The notes under the pieces are model-generated. The model had not been told where the DNA came from. It did not search any database and saw nothing but the letters and a program-made list of their open reading frames with translations. The translations under genes and the position numbers were made by a program. 10,501 nucleotides of DNA from an uncultured bacterium (GTDB taxonomy: Bacteria > Cyanobacteriota > Vampirovibrionia > Gastranaerophilales > Gastranaerophilaceae): assembly GCA_900553845.1 (NCBI GenBank), contig USEW01000059.1, positions 1-10,501 on the forward strand, given 5' to 3'. Positions 1 to 6,309 of this stretch are shown piece by piece (the first letter of the stretch is position 1; each line of letters begins with the position of its first letter).

Positions 1-101
1 TTATTAAGAAATTGTAATAATTTGAATAAATATTCTAAAGTTTTTCCAAAAACATGTCGTAATTAAAAACATAAATATAGACAAAAAGGACAGATAAATT
101 A

Positions 102-269
102 ATGTATAAGTCTTCTTCAAATACAAAAATGTTAAATAACATATCTTATGGAGTAGAATTCATATTAAGAGGTGCAAAAAAAAGGCGGTCAATGGCTATA
201 TCAGAAGCAAAAGCAATAAACAATCAAAATTATAAATTGCATAAAAGCCATTTGATTGCTATTAAATAA
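102..269 (+). CDS. Small hypothetical basic protein, 55 aa
   Basis: An ATG-started frame of 55 codons ending in TAA. An AAAAGGA stretch at 84-90 lies 11 nt before the ATG, slightly far for a Shine-Dalgarno but usable. The product is basic in its second half (a KKRR cluster near residues 26-29, then Lys/His-rich) and has no signal peptide, membrane segment, cysteine or motif I recognise. A strong intrinsic terminator (312-339) lies 43 nt after the stop, so a transcript does end here, which supports an expressed unit on this strand. The nearest gene is the large coiled-coil protein downstream, separated by that terminator. It could instead be the 3' end of a non-coding transcript. No function is proposed. 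Confidence 0.35.
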   Translation: MYKSSSNTKMLNNISYGVEFILRGAKKRRSMAISEAKAINNQNYKLHKSHLIAIK

Positions 270-311
270 AAGAATGAGAGTGTTAGATAAAAAAAATTAT
301 TTTTTTAATTT

Positions 312-339
312 CCGTGGAATAGTTTCCCGGTTTTTTTTT
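312..339 (+). terminator. Intrinsic (rho-independent) terminator
   Basis: The arms CCG + GGAA (312-314, 316-319, with one bulged T at 315) pair with TTCC + CGG (324-330) around a TAGT loop. The seven base pairs are followed at once by nine T residues (331-339). This is the best terminator in the window. It closes the transcript that includes the small frame at 102-269 and insulates the coiled-coil gene downstream. Confidence 0.8.
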
Positions 340-389
340 GTTAAATTTTCGTAACAATAAATTTACATTGTTTCATATATTTATTTATC

Positions 390-398
390 TGGTAAAAT
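390..398 (+). promoter_or_regulatory. Possible extended -10 promoter for the coiled-coil gene
   Basis: TGG followed by TAAAAT matches an extended -10 (TGn-TAnnnT) about 35 nt before the ATG at 434. There is only a poor -35 (TTTCAT, 371-376, spacer 16). The region is extremely AT-rich, so chance matches are likely. Its position just after a terminator makes a promoter here necessary, but the exact site is uncertain. Confidence 0.3.
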
Positions 399-433
399 AA
401 TTTATATAAGTATATATGTAATTGTGCAAAAAC

Positions 434-3244
434 ATGTTTGAAAATGATGATGACGATAATAATATAAACGAGTTTCTGAACGATGAAAGTTCATCAAACA
501 CTGAAAAAATAATAAATGCCATTTCCAAAATTGAAGTCGGCATTATTTCCGCAATAGCTGGTTTTTTTGAAAATATTTCGTTAATTGAAGAAACTCAAGC
601 TATTGAAGACACTATAACTTTAAATACCTTAAATATAGTAGGCGAAATTCAATCTTTACGTGAAATTCTGACTAACTTACCTTCGCTGAAAGACAATGAT
701 TCAAATATTCAAAATAATAATCAAAGTGAAATTATTGAGAAATTAGACAGTATTATTGAAAATTTCAAAGATGCTTCAAATAAGCCAATACCACCTATTG
801 AACCTAAAATAAATATAAATATTAATGAAGCTTTAAAACCTTTAAATCAAAAATTAGAAGCCATTAATAGTTTTATAAACGAAATAAATGTTCAAATTAA
901 AACATTAAAACCTCAAAATGTAGAAAACTATTCAAATGAACAAAATGCAAATGAAATTTTTAATGATAATGAAGTCAATAATAATGATAATATTATTGAG
1001 TCTTTAAATTGCCTTAATGAAAATCTACAAAATGTAAAAGAAGTTATTGAAAATGATAAAAACAACCAAGAAATTTTTGATTCGCTAAATAACCTTAATG
1101 AAAATCTACAAAATGTAAAAGAAGTTATTGAAAGTGATAAAAACAACCAAGAAATTTTTGATTCGCTAAATAATCTTAATGAAAACTTGCAAGATTTAAA
1201 GGATATTTTTGACTCAAATGAATACGAAATTTGCAATAAACTTAGCAGCGATATACAAAATTTAATTAAAGCAATTGAAATAAATGAAGATATTTATAAT
1301 CACCAAACCCAAAATGATATTTTTGAAGCTATAAATAATCTAAACAGCAAAATAAGTATAATTACACATACATATGAAGATACCAATGAAACTGATGTAA
1401 AAAACCTTTTTGTATGTATCGACGATATAATTAAGCTTTTAAATGGAATAGATGTCAACCTCAAGACTTATGAGGAAAAACAAAATTCAATTGATGTAAA
1501 ATATGAATTCGACAGCCTGAAAGCGGAACTTTCACAGCTTATTGATGATAAAACATCAGATATTGCAGGGAATCAAAGTTATAATGTTAATGAAATAATT
1601 AATGCAATAAAAAGTATACAAGATCATATTTCCAACCTAAACCAGGTAAAAATTGAAAGTGATGACGAAAAAACAAATGCATTTCGAGAGGAAATTAATT
1701 CAAATTTAACAAAATTGTCTCAACTTATTGAATATTCTTCATCATTATACTCAAGTGAAATCCAAAATGAAATAAAAGAAACTAAAGATACGATTATTCA
1801 ATCTGTTGCTGTTTTTTTTGAAAATTTTAATTTTGTTCAAGAACAAGAAGCAATACAAAATTGTATTGAACAGAGTAAAAATGATATAAATGATAAAATA
1901 AATCAGACCTATATAAAAATTGATGATAAACTGACTCCTATTGCTTCAACAATCCAGAATATTGATGTTTTAAAAGATAATATTGGTAAAATTAACAATG
2001 TATTTTTCAAATCGTCTGACGAACTTGACAATGATAATGAAACTTATATTTATACTTTTATTGACCTTGAAAATGATATTATAAAACTTAATATGATGCT
2101 TAATGACTTGCAAGCATCAGTAAGTCAAAATCTGGATGAAAGCAAAAATACAATAAAGGACGAACTGTCAAATGTCTCAAATATTGTTGAATCATTTAAA
2201 AATGAAAATACTTCACTAATTAAAAATGAAATATCAAATGTAACAGAAATTGTTGAGTCATATAAAAATGAAAATACTTTATTAATTAAAGATGAAATAT
2301 CAAACCTATCATCGGTTGTAGAATCAACGAATGAAGATATTTCAAGCATATCCAAACGAACCAACAAGCTTATTATTCTGGCTGATGAAGCACAGAATAC
2401 TTACAACAGCAATGTCGAAAAATTTAAAAAGCTTACATCGGAAATTATAGCCCAGATAAACAACCTTACAAAGTTAGGTATTGATTTTTCAAAAGTTATA
2501 AAAACACAGAACCTTATTGCAAGTAATATAAATAATCTTAATGAAGCTTTTGTTTATCTTGGCACATGGATTGATGGCGTTGATTTAATATTCAAAAGTA
2601 TTCAGGAAAACGTTAATTCAACTGTTAAAAACGAAGATTTGAATCTTGTTCGTATTTCATTTGAAGATAGACTAAACAGCATTGAAAATACTATTTCAAA
2701 TATTGATAATTCATTAAATGACGTGACTTTAAAACTTAATTCTTATGAAGAAATAAACGTAAATATTGAAGATAAAATAGGAAGTTTTGATGAAACCTTT
2801 GAAAATATTGAAAATAATATAAACGACAATAACTTTAAAATAAATAATCTAAGTGAGCAGATTGCTGATGTTGAAAATTCGTTTAATAATAATCTTGTTT
2901 CTAAACTTGACCGTGTAAATGAAGTCATTGAAGAGCTTCAAAATTCATACGAGGAAACAAACAGCAACATCAATGAAAAAATTGAAAATATTGAGAATAA
3001 ACTTAGTAATAAAGCAGATTATAGCGATAAATTAAATGAAATACTTCAAAAATTAAAAGAAAATGAAGAAAAAAATAACGAAATATCAAAACAACTTGAA
3101 CAAAAAGAACTGTTATTTGAACAAATGACGCATGAAATGGATAATGTTCGTAAACTTAACGCTAAAATAAACGGTATTGAAGACATTATAACTAGACTTG
3201 ATAAGAAAATTACCCGTATTGTAAATTATATTGACGAAGACTAA
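434..3244 (+). CDS. Giant acidic Asn-rich coiled-coil repeat protein, function unknown
   Basis: I do not recognise a family. Read from the ATG at 434 the protein has 936 residues; a TTG at 422 would add four (MCKN). Neither start has a clear ribosome binding site, and ATG is preferred. The sequence is dominated by Asn, Glu, Asp, Ile, Lys, Leu and Ser in long amphipathic-helix patterns typical of coiled coils. It has no signal peptide and no transmembrane segment, so a cytoplasmic or cytoplasm-facing structural protein is likely. Visible parts: an acidic N-terminus with a DDDD run; a hydrophobic helix module with FFEN at residues 37-61, repeated at 454-478; a Pro-rich break near residue 120; a 27-residue tandem repeat (nt 1012 onward); a 22-residue repeat (nt 2153-2350); a less repetitive stretch with the only Trp (residue 712); and a Lys/Glu-rich C-terminal coiled coil. 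Candidate roles by analogy only are scaffold, filament or chromosome/septum-associated protein. The existence of the gene is certain and its role is not. Confidence 0.9.
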   Translation: MFENDDDDNNINEFLNDESSSNTEKIINAISKIEVGIISAIAGFFENISLIEETQAIEDTITLNTLNIVGEIQSLREILTNLPSLKDNDSNIQNNNQSEIIEKLDSIIENFKDASNKPIPPIEPKINININEALKPLNQKLEAINSFINEINVQIKTLKPQNVENYSNEQNANEIFNDNEVNNNDNIIESLNCLNENLQNVKEVIENDKNNQEIFDSLNNLNENLQNVKEVIESDKNNQEIFDSLNNLNENLQDLKDIFDSNEYEICNKLSSDIQNLIKAIEINEDIYNHQTQNDIFEAINNLNSKISIITHTYEDTNETDVKNLFVCIDDIIKLLNGIDVNLKTYEEKQNSIDVKYEFDSLKAELSQLIDDKTSDIAGNQSYNVNEIINAIKSIQDHISNLNQVKIESDDEKTNAFREEINSNLTKLSQLIEYSSSLYSSEIQNEIKETKDTIIQSVAVFFENFNFVQEQEAIQNCIEQSKNDINDKINQTYIKIDDKLTPIASTIQNIDVLKDNIGKINNVFFKSSDELDNDNETYIYTFIDLENDIIKLNMMLNDLQASVSQNLDESKNTIKDELSNVSNIVESFKNENTSLIKNEISNVTEIVESYKNENTLLIKDEISNLSSVVESTNEDISSISKRTNKLIILADEAQNTYNSNVEKFKKLTSEIIAQINNLTKLGIDFSKVIKTQNLIASNINNLNEAFVYLGTWIDGVDLIFKSIQENVNSTVKNEDLNLVRISFEDRLNSIENTISNIDNSLNDVTLKLNSYEEINVNIEDKIGSFDETFENIENNINDNNFKINNLSEQIADVENSFNNNLVSKLDRVNEVIEELQNSYEETNSNINEKIENIENKLSNKADYSDKLNEILQKLKENEEKNNEISKQLEQKELLFEQMTHEMDNVRKLNAKINGIEDIITRLDKKITRIVNYIDED
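1012..1200 (+). repeat. 81-bp in-frame tandem repeat, about 2.3 copies
   Basis: Copy 1 (1012-1092) and copy 2 (1093-1173) differ, as I align them, by a single A-to-G change, which turns Asn into Ser (VIEND to VIESD). Copy 3 begins at 1174 and diverges after roughly 25 bases. The unit encodes 27 residues of the form NLNENLQNVKEVIE plus DKNNQEIFDSL. The near identity at DNA level, wobble positions included, indicates a recent duplication within the coiled-coil gene. Confidence 0.9.
2153..2350 (+). repeat. 66-bp (22-residue) degenerate tandem repeat, three copies
   Basis: Units at 2153-2218, 2219-2284 and 2285-2350 encode the pattern IKDEhSNhsxhVES followed by a polar tail with KNENT in the first two. 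Copies 1 and 2 are close and copy 3 has drifted in its second half. Twenty-two residues equal two hendecads, a period compatible with a continuous coiled coil. These copies have diverged more than the 81-bp repeat, so they are older. Confidence 0.8.
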
Positions 3245-3290
3245 ACAAAACTAAACGTTGCTAATCATTAACTTTTCATGTGATTTAATA

Positions 3291-3299
3291 TGATATAAT
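3291..3299 (+). promoter_or_regulatory. Extended -10 promoter close to the start codon
   Basis: TGA followed by a perfect TATAAT (3294-3299) forms an extended -10 element; there is no convincing -35. Transcription would start near 3306, leaving roughly ten untranslated bases before the ATG at 3317, and those bases contain no Shine-Dalgarno. The CxxCxxCC protein would therefore be made from a very short-leader mRNA and be independent of the coiled-coil gene upstream. Confidence 0.5.
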
Positions 3300-3316
3300 G
3301 TCTATAGAGCCAGTTT

Positions 3317-3775
3317 ATGTCGGGAAAATTAAATTTGAATTGCAATACAATAGCTTGTTTTATCAAAGAGATAAAAAAAATATATTATAAATATATCTTG
3401 AATAAAAAGTATATAAAAACAGGAACCTGTTTACAATGTGGTCAATGCTGTCAGAATATTTATATTAAACATGATAAAAAAGTTATTAATGATGAAAAAG
3501 AGTTTCATAAGTTAAATCTACAAGGAAATTATGCTGATTTCGAAATTACGGGTAAGGATGAAACTGGTCTTGTGTTCAAATGTAAATTACTTGATGAGAA
3601 AACAAAATTATGCAAAAACCATAAAGTACGTGGGTTTATATGCCGTCGTTATCCTCAGGAAGAAATTTTTGCTTTTGGTGCAAAGCTTGCAGAGGGCTGC
3701 GGCTATAAGTTTGAACCTATAGATAGTTTTGAAGATGTTCTAAAAAAAATAAAACAAAACAGAAGGATTTTGTAA
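3317..3775 (+). CDS. YkgJ-type CxxCxxCC zinc/iron-chelating protein
   Basis: A 152-residue cytoplasmic protein with the hallmark cysteine cluster C38-x2-C41-G-x-C44-C45 (TCLQCGQCC). Further cysteines follow at 89, 99 and 109, the last inside a VRGFICRRYP motif, and at 128. This layout is that of the CxxCxxCC family (YkgJ/UPF0153, putative zinc- or iron-chelating domain), whose members are usually 100-250 residues. The family's biochemical role is poorly defined; metal binding is inferred from the cysteines. A basic N-terminal extension of about 35 residues precedes the domain. The ATG follows a strong extended -10 by only 17 bases and there is no evident ribosome binding site, yet no later Met exists ahead of the cluster. 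It is convergent with dapF, with the structured element 3776-3890 between them. Confidence 0.8.
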   Translation: MSGKLNLNCNTIACFIKEIKKIYYKYILNKKYIKTGTCLQCGQCCQNIYIKHDKKVINDEKEFHKLNLQGNYADFEITGKDETGLVFKCKLLDEKTKLCKNHKVRGFICRRYPQEEIFAFGAKLAEGCGYKFEPIDSFEDVLKKIKQNRRIL

Positions 3776-3890
3776 TGGCGTAAGCCAAAGCACAGCACTT
3801 GAGCGGCTGCGACCCAGCAGGCGCAAAAGTGCGAAGCCTATGAATGGGCGACGTAAGAGTTTTCGAAGAAAACTCCACAGGAGCAAAAAA
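3776..3890. repeat. GC-richer structured intergenic element, possible dispersed repeat
   Basis: Composition jumps from very AT-rich to roughly balanced exactly at the end of the CxxCxxCC gene. Three foldbacks lie in a row. TGGC/GCCA encloses a GTAA loop (3777-3788). A 38-nt symmetric hairpin spans 3795-3832: GCACTT pairs with AAGTGC, GCG with CGC and CTGC with GCAG, around the loop GACCCA. GAGTTTTC (3857-3864) pairs perfectly with GAAAACTC (3868-3875). A competing minus-strand hairpin (3873-3883) sits at the dapF side. No credible protein is encoded: a minus-strand frame crosses it but runs into the end of the upstream gene. It sits between two convergent gene ends, a typical home for dispersed palindromic repeats. 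That it is multicopy is inference. Confidence 0.5.
3869..3883 (-). terminator. Weak candidate terminator for dapF
   Basis: Read on the minus strand, CTCC-TGT-GGAG forms a 4-bp hairpin followed by TTTTC, about 35 nt after the dapF stop. The GGAG arm can instead join the stronger GAGTTTTC/GAAAACTC hairpin (3857-3875), so the two folds exclude each other. The short stem makes this only a plausible terminator. Confidence 0.3.
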
Positions 3891-3917
3891 ATTATTCAAC
3901 TGGTCAAAATTAAATTT

Positions 3918-4784
3918 TTAGAAAAGTACACCCTTAAAGGAATATGAGGCATCACCTGTCATAATAACCGGAAAGTTTGTGTTTTCTTTTGAACCTGCCC
4001 AGTTTATATTTAAGTCACCGCCCGGCAGATGAACAAGTACGTTGTTCTCAAGCTTGCCAAGAAGAATCCCTGCAACTACACTAGCACAAGCACCGGTACC
4101 ACAAGCAAGTGTTATACCACAACCTCTTTCCCAAACATCCAGAGTTATTTCGTTTGGTGATATAACTTTAATAAACTCGACATTGGTTTTTTGAGGGAAC
4201 AGTTCGTGTTTTTCAATGTCAGGACCATAATCAGTTGCAAGAGTTTTTGGATCATCGTTTGAATTTTGCGGTAAGAAAACCACACAATGCGGATTACCCA
4301 TGCTAACAGCATTTAAGATAAATTTTTTAGCCCAAATTTCAACTTCTACATTTAAATTTGAGTCAGCTAAAAAGGGGATTTTGTCTGGTTCAAGTATGGG
4401 AACCCCCATATTGACTTCGACTTCACCATTATCTAAAACTTTTGGAACGATAACACCTGCTTTGGTTAAAACCCGAAATGTTTTTTTGTCACCAAGTATT
4501 TTGTTGTCAACAATATATTTTGCAAAACATCTCATACCATTACCGCACATTTGAGCCATTGTGCCGTCGTTGTTATAAAAATGCCAACCTATGTCAGCTA
4601 TATTTTTATCAATATTTGTATCAACTGCAATAAGTCCGTCAGCACCTACTGAAAAATGTGGTTTACATATTTTTTTAACAAAATTTATACTATCATCTTT
4701 GATTTTGTTATATTCAACTTCATCTAAAATAACGAAATCGTTTCCAAGTCCGTGCATTTTAGTAAATTTAATATTATTTTTCAT
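3918..4784 (-). CDS. dapF: Diaminopimelate epimerase DapF
   Basis: Converts LL-diaminopimelate to meso-diaminopimelate in the cytoplasm. This is the step before lysine and the source of the peptidoglycan cross-linking residue. The 288-residue length is normal for the family. The N-terminus KMHGLGNDFVILD is the family signature and fixes the ATG at 4784. The two catalytic cysteines are visible: C80 in AQMCGNGMRC and C228 in LACGTGACAS. Substrate-binding motifs GNPHCVVF and WERGCGITLACGTG are intact. It starts 4 nt after the clpX stop. A GAGGA at 4803-4799 inside the end of clpX lies about 14 nt before the ATG, so translation is probably coupled to clpX. No truncation or unusual residues are seen. 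Confidence 0.97.
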   Translation of the reverse strand: MKNNIKFTKMHGLGNDFVILDEVEYNKIKDDSINFVKKICKPHFSVGADGLIAVDTNIDKNIADIGWHFYNNDGTMAQMCGNGMRCFAKYIVDNKILGDKKTFRVLTKAGVIVPKVLDNGEVEVNMGVPILEPDKIPFLADSNLNVEVEIWAKKFILNAVSMGNPHCVVFLPQNSNDDPKTLATDYGPDIEKHELFPQKTNVEFIKVISPNEITLDVWERGCGITLACGTGACASVVAGILLGKLENNVLVHLPGGDLNINWAGSKENTNFPVIMTGDASYSFKGVLF

Positions 4785-4788
4785 AATT

Positions 4789-6099
4789 TTAAGCTATGTC
4801 CTCATTAATTTTATTATTGGTAGGTAACTTGACAAGCGGGGCAAGTTTTGACGTTTTTGACTTAACTAAATCAGCTGTAACTACATATTCTTTGATATCG
4901 TCCTGAGTTGGAACATTATACATAATATCCAACATAATTTCTTCAACAATTGATTTTAAAGCACGCGCGCCTGTTTTACGTTTTAAAGCTTCCTTAGCAA
5001 TTAGGTCAATAGCTTCATTGTCGAATTTTAAATCAACACCATCCATTTTAAGCAAGCATTGATACTGTTTAACAATAGCATTTTTAGGTTCGGTTAAAAT
5101 CATTTTTAAAGTTTTTTCTTCAAGTGGGTCAAGCACTGCAAATACAGGTACACGACCTATAAATTCAGGGATTAAGCCGAATTTTAATAAGTCTTCAGGC
5201 TGTAGTTTTTTGAGTATCCTTGAAGCTTCAAGTTCTTTTTCAGCTTGTGTTTTTACCCCGCTTACACCAAATCCAATCGATGTACCGTCGCTTGCTCGAC
5301 GTTCAATAATTTTATCAAGTCCGACAAAAGCTCCGCCAACAATAAAAAGAATATTGCTTGTGTCGATTTGTATGAAATCTTGATGAGGGTGCTTGCGTCC
5401 GCCTTGCGGTGGCACATTGGCTGTTGTACCTTCTATCATTTTAAGCAATGCCTGTTGAACACCTTCACCTGATACATCACGTGTAATACTTGGATTTTCA
5501 GATTTACGAGCTATTTTATCTATTTCATCAATATATATAATACCTTTTTGGGTTCGTTCTATATCATAATCAGCACTTTGGTATAAACGAAGAAGTATAT
5601 TTTCAACATCATCACCAACATACCCGGCTTCAGTTAATGTTGTAGCATCTGCAACAGCAAAAGGTACGTCAAGCATTTTTGCAAGCGTTTGAGCTAAAAG
5701 TGTTTTACCTGAACCTGTAGGCCCAACAAGAAGTATATTGCTCTTTTGAATTTCCACTTCGTCTTTATTCTCAACTATCGAATTATGTTCCACGCGTTTG
5801 TAATGGTTATAAACAGCAACGGATAGAACTTTTTTGGCATCATCCTGACCGACTATATTTTCATCTAAATATGCTTTAATTTCGTGTGGTTTTGGAATTT
5901 TGAATTCTTCGTTATCAGATTCTTTATTTTCTTTTGTTGTTTCTTTGCCGTCAAAAAATTCTTCATCCAAAATTTCATTACATAAATCAACGCATTCATC
6001 GCAAATATAAACATCAGGACCTGCTATAAGTTTTTTCACCTGGTCTTGATATTTCCCGCAAAATGAACACTTTATACTGCTATTATCATGTTTTGCCAT
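4789..6099 (-). CDS. clpX: ATP-dependent Clp protease ATPase subunit ClpX
   Basis: AAA+ unfoldase that recognises tagged substrates and threads them into the ClpP peptidase. All landmarks are present in 436 residues. A zinc-binding domain has C11, C14, C33 and C36. Walker A is GPTGSGKT (126-133) and the GYVG pore loop is at 159-162. Walker B has D191/E192 (IIYIDEIDK). The RKH loop is at 235-237, the IGF loop for ClpP docking at 275-277, the arginine finger in IGRVP (R316), and sensor 2 is GAR (377-379). The zinc domain reads like cyanobacterial ClpX. The ATG at 6099 follows an AGAGGG on the minus strand by about 10 nt. No clpP or tig lies beside it, which departs from the common tig-clpP-clpX order. 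It is the first gene of a clpX-dapF operon. Confidence 0.98.
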   Translation of the reverse strand: MAKHDNSSIKCSFCGKYQDQVKKLIAGPDVYICDECVDLCNEILDEEFFDGKETTKENKESDNEEFKIPKPHEIKAYLDENIVGQDDAKKVLSVAVYNHYKRVEHNSIVENKDEVEIQKSNILLVGPTGSGKTLLAQTLAKMLDVPFAVADATTLTEAGYVGDDVENILLRLYQSADYDIERTQKGIIYIDEIDKIARKSENPSITRDVSGEGVQQALLKMIEGTTANVPPQGGRKHPHQDFIQIDTSNILFIVGGAFVGLDKIIERRASDGTSIGFGVSGVKTQAEKELEASRILKKLQPEDLLKFGLIPEFIGRVPVFAVLDPLEEKTLKMILTEPKNAIVKQYQCLLKMDGVDLKFDNEAIDLIAKEALKRKTGARALKSIVEEIMLDIMYNVPTQDDIKEYVVTADLVKSKTSKLAPLVKLPTNNKINEDIA

Positions 6100-6124
6100 A
6101 TATTATATACCCTCTTTAGTTTTA

Positions 6125-6154
6125 ATTTTATCACAAATAATTTATTAAAATCAA
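6125..6154 (-). promoter_or_regulatory. clpX-dapF promoter
   Basis: On the minus strand, TTGATT (6154-6149) and TAAAAT (6130-6125) are separated by 18 bases, and TGA immediately before the -10 makes it an extended -10. Transcription would start near 6118 and give a leader of about 20 nt that carries the AGAGGG ribosome binding site of clpX. This is a good vegetative sigma match at the right distance, though the AT-rich background raises the chance of coincidence. Confidence 0.5.
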
Positions 6155-6210
6155 TATTTTTTAGCTTGTAACTATAATTTTAAGTTAAATTTAAAGAAAT
6201 ATTTAAATAC

Positions 6211-6245
6211 CATAGAAGTCTATGCATTGTGTTGTAATGTATAAT
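6211..6245 (+). promoter_or_regulatory. Inverted repeat upstream of a -10 box, candidate operator
   Basis: CATAGA (6211-6216) and TCTATG (6219-6224) are exact inverted repeats separated by AG. Fifteen bases later a perfect TATAAT (6240-6245) could serve as the -10 for the protease gene, which would place the palindrome over its -35 region. No good -35 hexamer is present, which fits a promoter needing an activator or a repressor site, but this is inference. The repeat also lies about 60 bp behind the clpX promoter, so either gene could be the target. Confidence 0.35.
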
Positions 6246-6309
6246 TTCAAGTAACATGATAGATTACATAATATATAAAGTAAAAAATAAGAATGGAAAG
6301 TTTTAATTT

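Noticed and set aside
928..1236. Minus-strand reading frame antisense to the coiled-coil repeats
   Set aside because: Its apparent repeats are just the complement of the 81-bp tandem repeat; it has no ribosome binding site and a Ser/Phe-rich composition typical of an antisense shadow.
3717..3899. Minus-strand 60-codon frame through the structured element
   Set aside because: It runs into the end of the CxxCxxCC gene, and the open frame is explained by the GC-richer repeat-like DNA. No conserved protein feature is visible.
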